A DNA stretch of 64,000 bases, taken from Carboxylicivirga taeanensis (GTDB taxonomy: Bacteria; Bacteroidota; Bacteroidia; Bacteroidales; Marinilabiliaceae). The notes under the pieces are model-generated. The model was not told the origin of the DNA, searched no databases, and was given only the letters and a program-made list of their open reading frames with translations. Below, piece by piece: positions 39,752-47,831 of the stretch. The translations under genes were made by a program, and so were the position numbers. Each line of letters begins with the position of its first letter. The first letter of the stretch is position 1. Location: NCBI RefSeq assembly GCF_051851475.1, contig NZ_JBPUSJ010000005.1:248001-312000 (forward strand), read 5' to 3'.

Positions 39752-39783
39752 AAAACGGCTGTTCCTGGTGGAGCAGCCGTTTT
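39752..39783 (+). terminator. Rho-independent terminator of the etf operon
   Basis: AAAACGGCTG and CAGCCGTTTT pair, and the inner TTCC/GGAG bases extend the stem to a tight TGGT loop. The trailing T run is short. It sits between the dehydrogenase and the convergent sulfatase and may serve both. Confidence 0.8.
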
Positions 39784-39803
39784 AGGACTAGTCATAATTG
39801 TTA

Positions 39804-41297
39804 CTATTTGGCCTCGTTGCCGGCCTTGTAGGGGTGTAGAAGAGTATTTAGCTCCTTTACAATTTCCGGATATTCGCTATATAAATTGTTGGTTTCTCGC
39901 GGGTCTGCCTGCAGATTGTACAGCTGTTGAGGGGGCTCCTCCGGGCATTTATCTTCCGGTAAACTCCAGCCACCAGAACCCTTCGCATCAATCAGCTTCC
40001 ATTCTCCTTTGCGGATGGCAAAAGTTCCATTTACAGAATGATGTACGATTGAGGTTCGCTGCGTTTGAGGACTTGTTTGGCCGGTTAGTGCTCCCAAAAA
40101 CGAGTAGCTATCGCAGGCTGCTTCTGGAAGTGGCTGTGCAATTATCTCAGCACAGGTAGCCATTAAGTCGGTTGAGCAGATGAGGACATCACTTTTTTGG
40201 CCTGCTTTAATGGCTTTGGGCCAGCGGGCTATCATAGGGACACGATGGCCACCTTCCCATACATCCGATTTCATGCCACTATAAGGTCCGTTGGCGCGGT
40301 GCTCAAATTGTTCAATATCGGCTGGTTGCCACGAAGCTCCGTTATCGGAAGTGAACACCAATAAGGTGTTGTCGGCGATGCCTGCTTTCTCCAGAGCCGT
40401 CATAATCTGGCCAACCACATCGTCGGTCATGGCTACAAAATCGCCATAAACGCCAGCGTCCGAGCGGCCTTTGAACTCCTCACTAGGAAACCATGGTGTG
40501 TGGGGCGACGTTAGCGGAAAGTACAAAAAGAAGGGTTGAGAGCGTTCGCTGTTCGTAATAAAATCAATCGCTTTTTGGGTGATTGTTTGCAATACAGTGG
40601 TGTGATCAAAATCTTCGGCTACATCGCCACGACGGTACCAGATGCCACGAGCACTTTCATCCTTGAAAAAAGGAACCTGACGCGTGACAGCTGCTGTGGC
40701 CTGATCGTTTTCCAGGTAGACATAAGGGGCAATATCCAATGAAGCCGGAATGATGAACGAATAGTCAAAACCTAAATCACATGGGCCACCGCTTACACGA
40801 GTCGCATAGTCAACATTCTCGGTGTGGAAGATGTCCCACAGGTTACCACCGTGAAACAGGGGCTGGCTTGTGTCTTTCTTAGCCCAGTTGAGTCCCAGGT
40901 GCCATTTGCCCACACACGCTGTTTGGTAATCAGCTGCCTTTAGAAGCCTGGCAACCGTTGGGGTGTTCGTTTCGATCAACGCCGGTTCATGCCCAACTAA
41001 AACGCCACTTTTCAAACGGCTTCGAAAGCTGTATTGTCCGGTTAGCGTGCCATAACGGGTGGGTGTGCATACGGCCGAGTTACTGTGCGCATCGGTAAAT
41101 GTGATGCCCTCTTTGGCCAGTTGATCAAGGTGTGGCGTTGGAATTTTAGAACCGTCGTTTAATGCTTTTACATCGCCATAGCCCATGTCATCGGCCAGAA
41201 TGTAAATAATATTTGGTGCAACAGTGGTTGTTTTCTCTTGGCAGCCGATAAATACCGGGATACAAACAATGAATAATTTTAATATGCGTAGTTTCAT
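39804..41297 (-). CDS. Sulfatase (S1 family) lipoprotein
   Basis: Predicted periplasm-side or surface lipoprotein hydrolase removing sulfate esters. Signal MKLRILKLFIVCIPVFIGC with lipobox Cys19. The metal-binding start is IIYILADDMGYGD (about 30-42), and the maturation motif CTPTRYGTLTG (Cys77-Gly87) places Cys77 as the formylglycine. LGLNWAKK, SPHTPWFPSEEF and FTSDNGASW follow, all typical of S1 arylsulfatases. 497 residues. No SusCD pair or glycoside hydrolase is next to it, so it is not part of a visible polysaccharide locus, and its substrate is unknown. No anaerobic sulfatase-maturating enzyme gene was seen in the window. Confidence 0.92.
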   Translation of the reverse strand: MKLRILKLFIVCIPVFIGCQEKTTTVAPNIIYILADDMGYGDVKALNDGSKIPTPHLDQLAKEGITFTDAHSNSAVCTPTRYGTLTGQYSFRSRLKSGVLVGHEPALIETNTPTVARLLKAADYQTACVGKWHLGLNWAKKDTSQPLFHGGNLWDIFHTENVDYATRVSGGPCDLGFDYSFIIPASLDIAPYVYLENDQATAAVTRQVPFFKDESARGIWYRRGDVAEDFDHTTVLQTITQKAIDFITNSERSQPFFLYFPLTSPHTPWFPSEEFKGRSDAGVYGDFVAMTDDVVGQIMTALEKAGIADNTLLVFTSDNGASWQPADIEQFEHRANGPYSGMKSDVWEGGHRVPMIARWPKAIKAGQKSDVLICSTDLMATCAEIIAQPLPEAACDSYSFLGALTGQTSPQTQRTSIVHHSVNGTFAIRKGEWKLIDAKGSGGWSLPEDKCPEEPPQQLYNLQADPRETNNLYSEYPEIVKELNTLLHPYKAGNEAK

Positions 41298-41322
41298 TAA
41301 GTCAAATAATAGGATTTAAGTA

Positions 41323-41330
41323 CAAAACTA
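41323..41330 (-). promoter_or_regulatory. -7 promoter box for the sulfatase
   Basis: TAGTTTTG on the minus strand fits TAnnTTTG, 26 bases before the sulfatase ATG. No clear -33 box. Confidence 0.5.
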
Positions 41331-41513
41331 TTAAATGATGTGGTAGACCACGGCATGCTGGTGTTAGAATCAGCCAAATATTGTTTAAAAGCTAATGTTT
41401 TGTTAGCGATGATCTGTTTTTCTAATAGTCTGTTAGTTAGTTGGGTGTGCTTTTAATCTATTAAAACGCTATGTTTTTATGGGTGATTATTTAACAAGCC
41501 GCTTAAAAACTTC

Positions 41514-41521
41514 TATTTTTG
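41514..41521 (+). promoter_or_regulatory. -7 promoter box for the cysteate synthase-like gene
   Basis: TATTTTTG fits TAnnTTTG and lies 25 bases before the ATG at 41546. The upstream GTG at 41519 lies within this box, which argues against that start. Confidence 0.55.
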
Positions 41522-41545
41522 TGGCTCAAAGAACACTACGTTACT

Positions 41546-42844
41546 ATGGTTAAAGAATTCAAAGCAACGCCTTACAAGCTGGAGTCGGTTAAAACCGGTG
41601 CACAGTTTGAGGACGAAGGCTGGACACTGGATGCGCCCAATGAGCATGAATGTAGCTTAGTGCGGGCTATCTACAACAAGAAACAGATTGAAGTAAAAGA
41701 CGAATCCTACGGTGTATTTCGTTTTGCCGACTGGCTGCCAGTGCATAAAATGCTGGAAGGCTCATCGGCTCCGGTGACTTACAAAAGTGAAGGACTGGCG
41801 AAATACCTGGGGTTATCACAGTTATATATCACCTTTAGTGGTTATTGGCCCGAGAAAGGCGCCAATTTCAAAACCTGTTCTTTCAAGGAGACTGAGGCCT
41901 ACTCGGTAGGAGGTCGATTAAATAATCAGGATGGAACCGTGTTGGTTGTGGCCTCGGCGGGTAATACCGCCCGTGCTTTTGCCCGTGTTTGTTCCGATAA
42001 TAATATTCCTTTATTGCTTTGTGTGCCTGAGGATAATATCGATGCCATGTGGTTCGATGAGCCAATAAATGACAACGTTAAGCTGGTGGTGACTAAATCG
42101 GGAAGTGACTATTTCGACGCCATCCATTTGTCGAATCTGGCTTGTGAGTTGGATGGTTTCGTTGCCGAAGGAGGTGCTAAAAATGTGGCTCGCCGCGATG
42201 GTATGGGCACTACAACTTTGTCGGCAGTAACAACCATTGGCCGTATTCCTCAATACTATTTTCAGGCTGTGGGTAGCGGAACTGGGGCCATTGCTGCCTG
42301 GGAAGCTAATAAGCGCTTGATTGAAGATGGGCGATTTGGTACTAATTTGATGAAGCTGATGGTATCGCAAAACACCCCGTTTCTGCCCATCCATGATGCC
42401 TGGAAGGCTGACTCGCGTAAAATGCTGCCTCTGGATGATGATGTAGCCCGCAAGCAGGTGGAGGCCATTGATGCCAAGGTGCTGTCAAATCGCAAACCGC
42501 CTTATGCCATTTTTGGAGGCTTGTACGATGCCATGAAAGAGGCTGGCGGTGATGTACTAACTGCCACTAACGAAGCCGCTCAGGAAGCCGCTCGTATTTT
42601 TGAAGAAACAGAAGGGAACGATATTCATCCGGCAGCTGCCGTTGCAACAGCAACCCTAATTCAGGCTGTTAAGGATGGAGTGGTTGATAAGGCTGATTGC
42701 ATCATGTTAAACATTACAGGTGGTGGCGAGAAACGCTTTAAAAGTGACAAAGACATCGTTTACCTTAAGCCGGTGCACGTGTTCGACATCACACCATCAA
42801 AAGATGATGTGAAAAAGGTATTGAATCAATTGTTTAAAAAATAG
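41546..42844 (+). CDS. Probable cysteate synthase (threonine synthase-like PLP enzyme)
   Basis: PLP-dependent beta-replacement enzyme of the threonine synthase fold. The PLP lysine is in CSFKETEAYSVGG (about 113-125), VVASAGNTARAFARV is the phosphate/substrate loop, and NITGGGEKRFKSD near the C-terminus replaces the threonine synthase ending. The N-terminus (DEGWTLDAP, SLVRAIYNKKQIEVKD, FRFADWLPV) resembles the cysteate synthase family, which makes cysteate from phosphoserine and sulfite. In Bacteroidota that enzyme feeds sulfonolipid (capnine) synthesis. Starting at ATG 41546 gives 432 residues. The next gene, four bases away, is a PhnA-like protein. Threonine synthase is the main alternative; no hom/thrB neighbours are present. 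Confidence 0.75.
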   Translation: MVKEFKATPYKLESVKTGAQFEDEGWTLDAPNEHECSLVRAIYNKKQIEVKDESYGVFRFADWLPVHKMLEGSSAPVTYKSEGLAKYLGLSQLYITFSGYWPEKGANFKTCSFKETEAYSVGGRLNNQDGTVLVVASAGNTARAFARVCSDNNIPLLLCVPEDNIDAMWFDEPINDNVKLVVTKSGSDYFDAIHLSNLACELDGFVAEGGAKNVARRDGMGTTTLSAVTTIGRIPQYYFQAVGSGTGAIAAWEANKRLIEDGRFGTNLMKLMVSQNTPFLPIHDAWKADSRKMLPLDDDVARKQVEAIDAKVLSNRKPPYAIFGGLYDAMKEAGGDVLTATNEAAQEAARIFEETEGNDIHPAAAVATATLIQAVKDGVVDKADCIMLNITGGGEKRFKSDKDIVYLKPVHVFDITPSKDDVKKVLNQLFKK

Positions 42845-42848
42845 AATA

Positions 42849-43406
42849 ATGAGTATTGATAAAGCGCTGTTAGCGCGCAGCGGCAATAAGTGTGAGCTAT
42901 GTGGAAGTGAGGATGGCTTAGGCGTGTATAAAGTACCTCCCGTAGAGGGTGAAGATGTTGCCAATAGCATCATGTGCTGTGAAATATGTCGTTCGCAGAT
43001 AGAGCAACCTGAAACAATGGATGCGAATCACTGGCGTTGCTTAAATGATAGCATGTGGAGCACCGAGCCTGCTGTACAGGTGATGGCTTACCGCCTACTG
43101 AACCGCCTCGAGGCAGACTGGACACAGGATCTGTTGGATATGCTCTACCTCGATGATGAAACACTGAAATGGGCCAAGGCGGAAGATGAAGAATTGAAGT
43201 ACATCGATAGCAATGGTGTAGAATTAAAAGCGGGCGACTCTGTGGTGTTGATTAAAGATCTGAACGTTAAAGGTGGAGGTTTTACTGCTAAGCGTGGTAC
43301 CGCCGTTCGAAATATCGGCTTGGCAGCTGACGACCCTGAGCATATCGTAGGTAAGGTAAATGGTCAAACCATTTTTATCCTGACCAAATATGTCAAGAAA
43401 AATTAA
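42849..43406 (+). CDS. PhnA-like zinc-ribbon protein
   Basis: 185 residues. The N-terminus has zinc-ribbon cysteines (KCELCGSEDGLG, IMCCEICRSQ, spaced about 15-50). The C-terminal 75 residues have the PhnA/SH3-like domain SVVLIKDLNVKGGGFTAKRG followed by VGKVNGQTIFILTKYVKKN. Despite the name, PhnA family members are not part of the C-P lyase complex and their function is unsettled. It follows the cysteate synthase-like gene by four bases and is probably co-transcribed, but no shared pathway is evident. It ends in nested inverted repeats that may terminate transcription. Confidence 0.85.
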   Translation: MSIDKALLARSGNKCELCGSEDGLGVYKVPPVEGEDVANSIMCCEICRSQIEQPETMDANHWRCLNDSMWSTEPAVQVMAYRLLNRLEADWTQDLLDMLYLDDETLKWAKAEDEELKYIDSNGVELKAGDSVVLIKDLNVKGGGFTAKRGTAVRNIGLAADDPEHIVGKVNGQTIFILTKYVKKN

Positions 43407-43469
43407 TCAAGGTATTTGATAATTACTCAGGGGGTGACTACTTTAGAACTAAATAGTCACCCCTTGATT
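43405..43469 (+). terminator. Nested inverted repeats after the PhnA-like gene
   Basis: An inner stem GGGGTGACTA (43431-43440) / TAGTCACCCC (43454-43463) and an outer pair AATCAAGG (43405-43412) / CCTTGATT (43462-43469) enclose the stop codon region. The T run after it is poor, so termination strength is uncertain. Confidence 0.6.
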
Positions 43470-43486
43470 GTTAATAAACCAATTGC

Positions 43487-44710
43487 ATGCTTCTGAATAT
43501 CGCTTTAATCGTCACCTTAGCACTGGTACTGTATTATTTATTTTCACTGGTTAAACTGCCTGGTATACTCGGCTTGATTGTTGCCGGTGTTGTTGTTGGG
43601 CCTGGTGTTTTAAATGTGGTGGACCCCGAAGTTGGCAGGTTATTAAAGGAGCTGAAAACAGCTGCTTTGATTGTGATACTCATCCGTGCCGGATTAGGTA
43701 TTAACCGGCAAACCTTGCATAAAGTAGGGCGACCGGCTATCAATATGAGTTTTATTCCGGGAGTTATTGAAGGGAGCATTGTGATGGCAGCTGCGCATTT
43801 CCTGTTCGATTTTAGCTGGGTAGAAGGTGGTATTTTAGGGTTTGTGATAGCCGCGGTTTCGCCGGCCGTGGTGGTGCCTGCCATGCTCGATCTGAAAGAG
43901 AAAGGTTTTGGTAAAAAGAAGGAGGTACCAACTTTGGTGCTCGCCGGTGCTTCGGTGGATGATGTATTTGCCATTACAATTTTCAGTGTGTTTATTGGTT
44001 TGGCTGCCGGAACATCGATTAATATTGGTCACCTAATATGGAGCGTACCGGCTGGTATTGCCTTGGGAGCTTTATTGGGGCTCGCATTGGGATGGGGACT
44101 GGTTTGGTTTTTCAAAAAGTTTCATATCCGCGATACTAAAAAGGTCATCATCTTTATGATTGTGGCTGTTGTTTTTTATGAGCTGACAGAACTGGAGGCT
44201 GTGAAGTCGGTTATTCCTTTGGCGGGACTGCTTGGGATTATGGCCATTGGCTTTATTATTCTGGAGCGGTATAGCAAGCTGGCCAAACGGTTGGCTGCAA
44301 AGTTTAATAAAGTATGGGTGCTGTCCGAAATATTGCTGTTTGTGTATATCGGAACAGAAGTTCAGATAAACCAGTTGGATACTTCGATTGTGGGACTGGG
44401 TATAGGCATCCTTTTGCTGGGTTTAACAGCCCGAAGCATTGGGGTTTGGCTCTCACTCGTTGGCTCGGGCCTAAATCATAAAGAAAAACTGTTTTGCGTG
44501 ATTGCTTACTGGCCCAAAGCAACAGTGCAGGCGGCTATTGGAGCTGTGCCATTGACCTTGATACAGGAAGGGAAATTGGGTGATGTGCCTATCGAAACTG
44601 GTCAGGTGATACTTGCTATGGCCGTGTTAAGTATTGTAACCACTGCACCCGTTGGAGCTATAGGGATTAAATTGTTTGGCCCTAAACTTTTAGGGCAGGA
44701 GAGTGAGTGA
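43487..44710 (+). CDS. Cation:proton antiporter (CPA/KefB-NhaP-type)
   Basis: Integral membrane protein of 407 residues with about 12 helices. LPGILGLIVAGVVVGPGVLN (about 24-43) is the conserved TM-II region of the Na+/H+ exchanger domain. LVLAGASVDDVFAITIFSVF (about 148-167) contains the paired aspartates (SVDD) of the ion-binding site found in CPA2-like proteins, rather than the ND of CPA1. There is no C-terminal TrkA-N or regulatory domain. It probably exchanges Na+ or K+ for H+. It stands alone behind the inverted repeats and before a hairpin terminator. Confidence 0.88.
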   Translation: MLLNIALIVTLALVLYYLFSLVKLPGILGLIVAGVVVGPGVLNVVDPEVGRLLKELKTAALIVILIRAGLGINRQTLHKVGRPAINMSFIPGVIEGSIVMAAAHFLFDFSWVEGGILGFVIAAVSPAVVVPAMLDLKEKGFGKKKEVPTLVLAGASVDDVFAITIFSVFIGLAAGTSINIGHLIWSVPAGIALGALLGLALGWGLVWFFKKFHIRDTKKVIIFMIVAVVFYELTELEAVKSVIPLAGLLGIMAIGFIILERYSKLAKRLAAKFNKVWVLSEILLFVYIGTEVQINQLDTSIVGLGIGILLLGLTARSIGVWLSLVGSGLNHKEKLFCVIAYWPKATVQAAIGAVPLTLIQEGKLGDVPIETGQVILAMAVLSIVTTAPVGAIGIKLFGPKLLGQESE

Positions 44711-44712
44711 AA

Positions 44713-44745
44713 TAACGCCCTTATTCAAAAAGAACAAAGGCGTTA
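44713..44745. terminator. Terminator between antiporter and exported unknown
   Basis: TAACGCC (44713-44719) pairs with GGCGTTA (44739-44745) around a loop. The T-rich tail (AGACTTTTAGC) is weak. It lies between converging genes and may serve both strands. Confidence 0.6.
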
Positions 44746-44751
44746 AGACTT

Positions 44752-45321
44752 TTAGCTTTGACTCGCCTTTGCCAGCAGTTGGTCAATTTTGCGAAGAGTT
44801 TTTGAATGAATAAGGGATGAAATTTTTTGATCGTCACTAAACCGATGAATACGATTGTAATCCTCACTTAAATACAAATAATTGGAATAAATAGCTCGCT
44901 TTTGAGTGGCATGGTTGGTTTGTAAAAAGCCATAATCAAAATCAAATCCATTTATCGAAGCCGCGGCATGATGGTACAAATCGACAAATGTTAATACAAG
45001 TTTATCCTTTTGGCAGCTTATGGTTAATTTGTACTTGATCTGACCGTTAAATTGCTTGGCTATATCATTGCACGACTCCGATAAAACCAAAGGCAGTTGT
45101 CCTTTTATAATAGCTGTTGCCTTGGAGTTGCTTTTGTAAACCACCTCTCCGTTTGTTGCCTCAATCAAATCAAGCACCAGGTCATCGATGAGCTGGTTCG
45201 TGTTTTTATAATTATTGACCAGCAGCTCCTTTTGTATTGCCAAACGCGATTGGGCGTCCATGTTTTTGTTAAAACTCACAAGGGTAAGGATAAATAGTCC
45301 ATAGGTTACAAAGCGTTTCAT
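44752..45321 (-). CDS. Exported hypothetical protein, possibly DUF4468-like
   Basis: 189 residues with a signal peptide (MKRFVTYGLFILTLVSFNKNM, cut after DAQ or nearby). The remainder is an alpha/beta protein with strands KATAIIKGQLPLVL, QIKYKLTISCQKDKLVLTFV and a C-terminal helix KTLRKIDQLLAKASQS. The fold and length recall the DUF4468 (TBP-like) family of secreted Bacteroidota proteins, but I could not align it with confidence. It is a single gene, converging on the antiporter, with ferritin divergently upstream. Function unknown. Confidence 0.7.
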   Translation of the reverse strand: MKRFVTYGLFILTLVSFNKNMDAQSRLAIQKELLVNNYKNTNQLIDDLVLDLIEATNGEVVYKSNSKATAIIKGQLPLVLSESCNDIAKQFNGQIKYKLTISCQKDKLVLTFVDLYHHAAASINGFDFDYGFLQTNHATQKRAIYSNYLYLSEDYNRIHRFSDDQKISSLIHSKTLRKIDQLLAKASQS

Positions 45322-45515
45322 AATGCTAATAATTAAGTTAGTAATCTTTTCTTTTTGTGTAATCGCAATTTATGGCGGCTCCATAAAAAGGGTGTTAAGG
45401 CTATCTGAAACAAAAATTAACTCTGAGGTATTCTTTAAAACTCCATTTGTTAACCGTCTGTACTTTCTAATTGAATCTTAATAACTTGTTGTTTCAATTA
45501 TTAAACTCAATAAGT

Positions 45516-46019
45516 ATGCTAAAAGACAATGTTTTAAAGAAGCTCAATGAGCAGATACAACTTGAGCATTATTCGGCTAATTTGTATCTGGCAATGGCCT
45601 CGTGGTGCAAGGCCAATGGATTGGATGGGTCGGCGAAATTTCTGTATGCCCACAGTAGTGAAGAGATGATGCACATGCACAAACTTTTCAATTACATAAA
45701 CGAAACAGGCAGTATGGCTTTAATCAGTGCGATAGATGCGCCTCCAACCGAATATAAAGATTTACGGGAGGTGTTTGAGAAAACGTTCGAGCATGAAAAA
45801 CTGGTAAGCACCAGGATTAATGAACTGGTGGAATTAACCTTTGGTGAAAAGGATTTTTCGAGCTTTAATTTTTTACAGTGGTATGTAGCCGAGCAGCACG
45901 AAGAGGAGGCCTTATTTATGGGAATTCTTGACCGGATGGATGTGATCGGCTTTGATGGACGGGGCCTTTATATGGTTGATAAGGAGATTGGGAAACTGGC
46001 AGTGGTGGCTCCCGCGTGA
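45516..46019 (+). CDS. ftnA: Bacterial ferritin
   Basis: Non-heme ferritin storing iron as a 24-mer. Starting at ATG 45516 gives 167 residues (MLKDNVLKKLNEQIQLEHYS); an upstream in-frame ATG adds 15 non-conserved residues. All ferroxidase ligands of E. coli FtnA are in place: Glu17, Glu50 and His53, Glu94, Gln127 and Glu130, with neighbours Tyr24 and AEQHEEEA. The four-helix bundle length is normal. It is divergent from the exported unknown and closes with a strong terminator. No Dps or bacterioferritin-ferredoxin gene is adjacent. Confidence 0.95.
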   Translation: MLKDNVLKKLNEQIQLEHYSANLYLAMASWCKANGLDGSAKFLYAHSSEEMMHMHKLFNYINETGSMALISAIDAPPTEYKDLREVFEKTFEHEKLVSTRINELVELTFGEKDFSSFNFLQWYVAEQHEEEALFMGILDRMDVIGFDGRGLYMVDKEIGKLAVVAPA

Positions 46020-46025
46020 AGAAAA

Positions 46026-46063
46026 AAAAGCATCCCTGCAACAAAAATGGCAGGGATGCTTTT
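46026..46063. terminator. Bidirectional terminator between ferritin and dipeptidase
   Basis: AAAAGCATCCCTGC and GCAGGGATGCTTTT are a perfect 14-bp inverted repeat with an A run before it and a T run after it. It can end both converging transcripts. Confidence 0.92.
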
Positions 46064-46072
46064 GGTCATCTC

Positions 46073-47680
46073 TTAAAATCCTAAGCCAAATTTGGCCCAG
46101 TATTGTTCTTCCAGTTCTTTCCAGCGCAGCATTGTTGCACCGGTAAAATCTTTGGTGTAGCGGTTTAATAGCTTCTGGGCTTGTTCTTTTTCTCCAGCTT
46201 CGATGAGTTGTTTAACACGAGCTTCCAACTCTTTGGTTTCAGTCAGTCCTTTTCCCTCAAAATAGGCAACTTCACTTAGTAAATCGTCCTTGGTGCTCTG
46301 CCATTCCAGCGTTGCCAGTTTATTGGCTTTGCGGTATTGCCAGATAGCTGCATCATCACGGTAGCGCTTTTGTCCGCAGTAGTTAAAGCTTTCGGGAAGT
46401 TTAGTGGCGCCGGCGTATATTGGAATACGTGGCGACTGTCCCGGGTTGTCGAAGCTAAACCAGGCTACCCCACCAATCTCATCAGGTAACCAATCGCGCA
46501 ATTGAATAATTTCTGAATACGAGCACCACGACACGGCAACAGTTCTCTGGAATTCAACTATTTCAGGCTTGAGGGCATTGTACAGGTTACGTTCATTGCG
46601 TCCCATCCAAGGGTTAGCTATAGGCGATTTAAGGGTGTCAACGCCAATTTCTTCTTTCTGGTCGTTGTACTTCTTTTTGGTCACCAACAGATGCTGGGTC
46701 ATATCGTATTTGGTGCCTTCGTAGGTTTCGCGATAAAGGGCCATCACATCCTGTACCGACAGCTTTTTATCTGGTTTTACGGAGAAGGGCAGCTCATCGG
46801 CTTCAAAATCCAGCTTAAGTGATGGGGCCAAGGCATTCAGGATAAAATACTCGCGTATTTTGAAGGGTTTTTCGACCCCGCCATACACCTTCCAAAATTT
46901 AAAAGGCTCTTTGCCATCCCAGCGGCCCAGTTTTTTAGCAGCCGAAAATACATTTTTAGAAGCCATGAAGTGCTCTTTATCTTTCAGGTTGATTTCGCCT
47001 ATGCGTGAAATATTGGCCGACACACCCACATGGCCTTCGGGAATACGTTGAGCGGCCCAGATGCCGCCAATCTGATCTGGTCCTTCGCCAACAATCTCCA
47101 GTTGCCATACCTCTTTTTTATCCGCTATGGTGAAGCATTCGCCCCAGTCGCCATAGCCATATTCTTCAATCAGTTCACCAATCAATTGAATGGCATCGCG
47201 GGCTGTGGAGCAGCGTTCCAAAGCAATTCGCTCCAGTTCTTCAATCAGGAACATGCCGTTTTCGTTCACCAGCTCTTTGGGGCCCACAAAGGTAGTTTCA
47301 CCAATAGCCAGCTGCTTTTCGTTTAAGCAAGGGTAGGCTGTATTCAAAAAGCTGAAGGTTTCTTTGGCCTGAGGGATTTCACCAGCTACTTTAACGTTTC
47401 GCATGTCCCAGGCGGTTTCGGTTTTTAATTTTCCTTTATAGATAACTGTTGTGGTATCATTTTTGAACTGCTGGCCTGGCTCAATGGTCAACCAGGTGCG
47501 GTAACGGCCGTCGCAGGTGTGAGAGGTAATCACCGAACCATCGGTGGAGGCGCCTTTACTGACCAATATGCTGGTGCAGGTTTCTCCAAAGTAAGGATCG
47601 TTTACCTGGTCATAAATGCTTTGGGCACTCATGCCTATGATGTTAAAGAGTAGTAATAAAGCAGTCAGTTGTTTTTTCAT
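46073..47680 (-). CDS. C69 family dipeptidase, exported
   Basis: Ntn-hydrolase-fold dipeptidase (PepD/C69 family) of 535 residues. Signal peptide MKKQLTALLLLFNIIGMSAQ, then the short propeptide and the nucleophile segment GETCTSILVSKGASTDGSVI (about 32-51), where Cys35 becomes the N-terminal catalytic residue in this family. TSHTCDGRYRTWL follows. Middle motifs NENGMFLIEELERIALERC and YGYGDWGECFTIADKKEVWQ are characteristic. The C-terminal 90 residues are helical. Acts on dipeptides outside the cytoplasm. It is a single gene between two terminators or convergent genes. Confidence 0.92.
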   Translation of the reverse strand: MKKQLTALLLLFNIIGMSAQSIYDQVNDPYFGETCTSILVSKGASTDGSVITSHTCDGRYRTWLTIEPGQQFKNDTTTVIYKGKLKTETAWDMRNVKVAGEIPQAKETFSFLNTAYPCLNEKQLAIGETTFVGPKELVNENGMFLIEELERIALERCSTARDAIQLIGELIEEYGYGDWGECFTIADKKEVWQLEIVGEGPDQIGGIWAAQRIPEGHVGVSANISRIGEINLKDKEHFMASKNVFSAAKKLGRWDGKEPFKFWKVYGGVEKPFKIREYFILNALAPSLKLDFEADELPFSVKPDKKLSVQDVMALYRETYEGTKYDMTQHLLVTKKKYNDQKEEIGVDTLKSPIANPWMGRNERNLYNALKPEIVEFQRTVAVSWCSYSEIIQLRDWLPDEIGGVAWFSFDNPGQSPRIPIYAGATKLPESFNYCGQKRYRDDAAIWQYRKANKLATLEWQSTKDDLLSEVAYFEGKGLTETKELEARVKQLIEAGEKEQAQKLLNRYTKDFTGATMLRWKELEEQYWAKFGLGF

Positions 47681-47831
47681 ACCTATTTACGATTAACTTG
47701 TTTACGGGATGCCAAAATAATAAAACCTGACTATTAATAGACTAACAAACATCATGATAAGCTGTTTATGCATTGAATCAACTAAATATTTACCTTTATA
47801 TATTGCAACAATCAACAATAAAAGATGAGTA

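Noticed and set aside
42849..43406. Phosphonate (C-P lyase) utilisation gene
   Set aside because: PhnA-like proteins are not part of the C-P lyase complex, and no phn genes are nearby.
43534..43974. 146-codon open frame opposite the antiporter gene
   Set aside because: Low-complexity Pro/Thr/Ser reading, typical of an antisense frame of a membrane protein.
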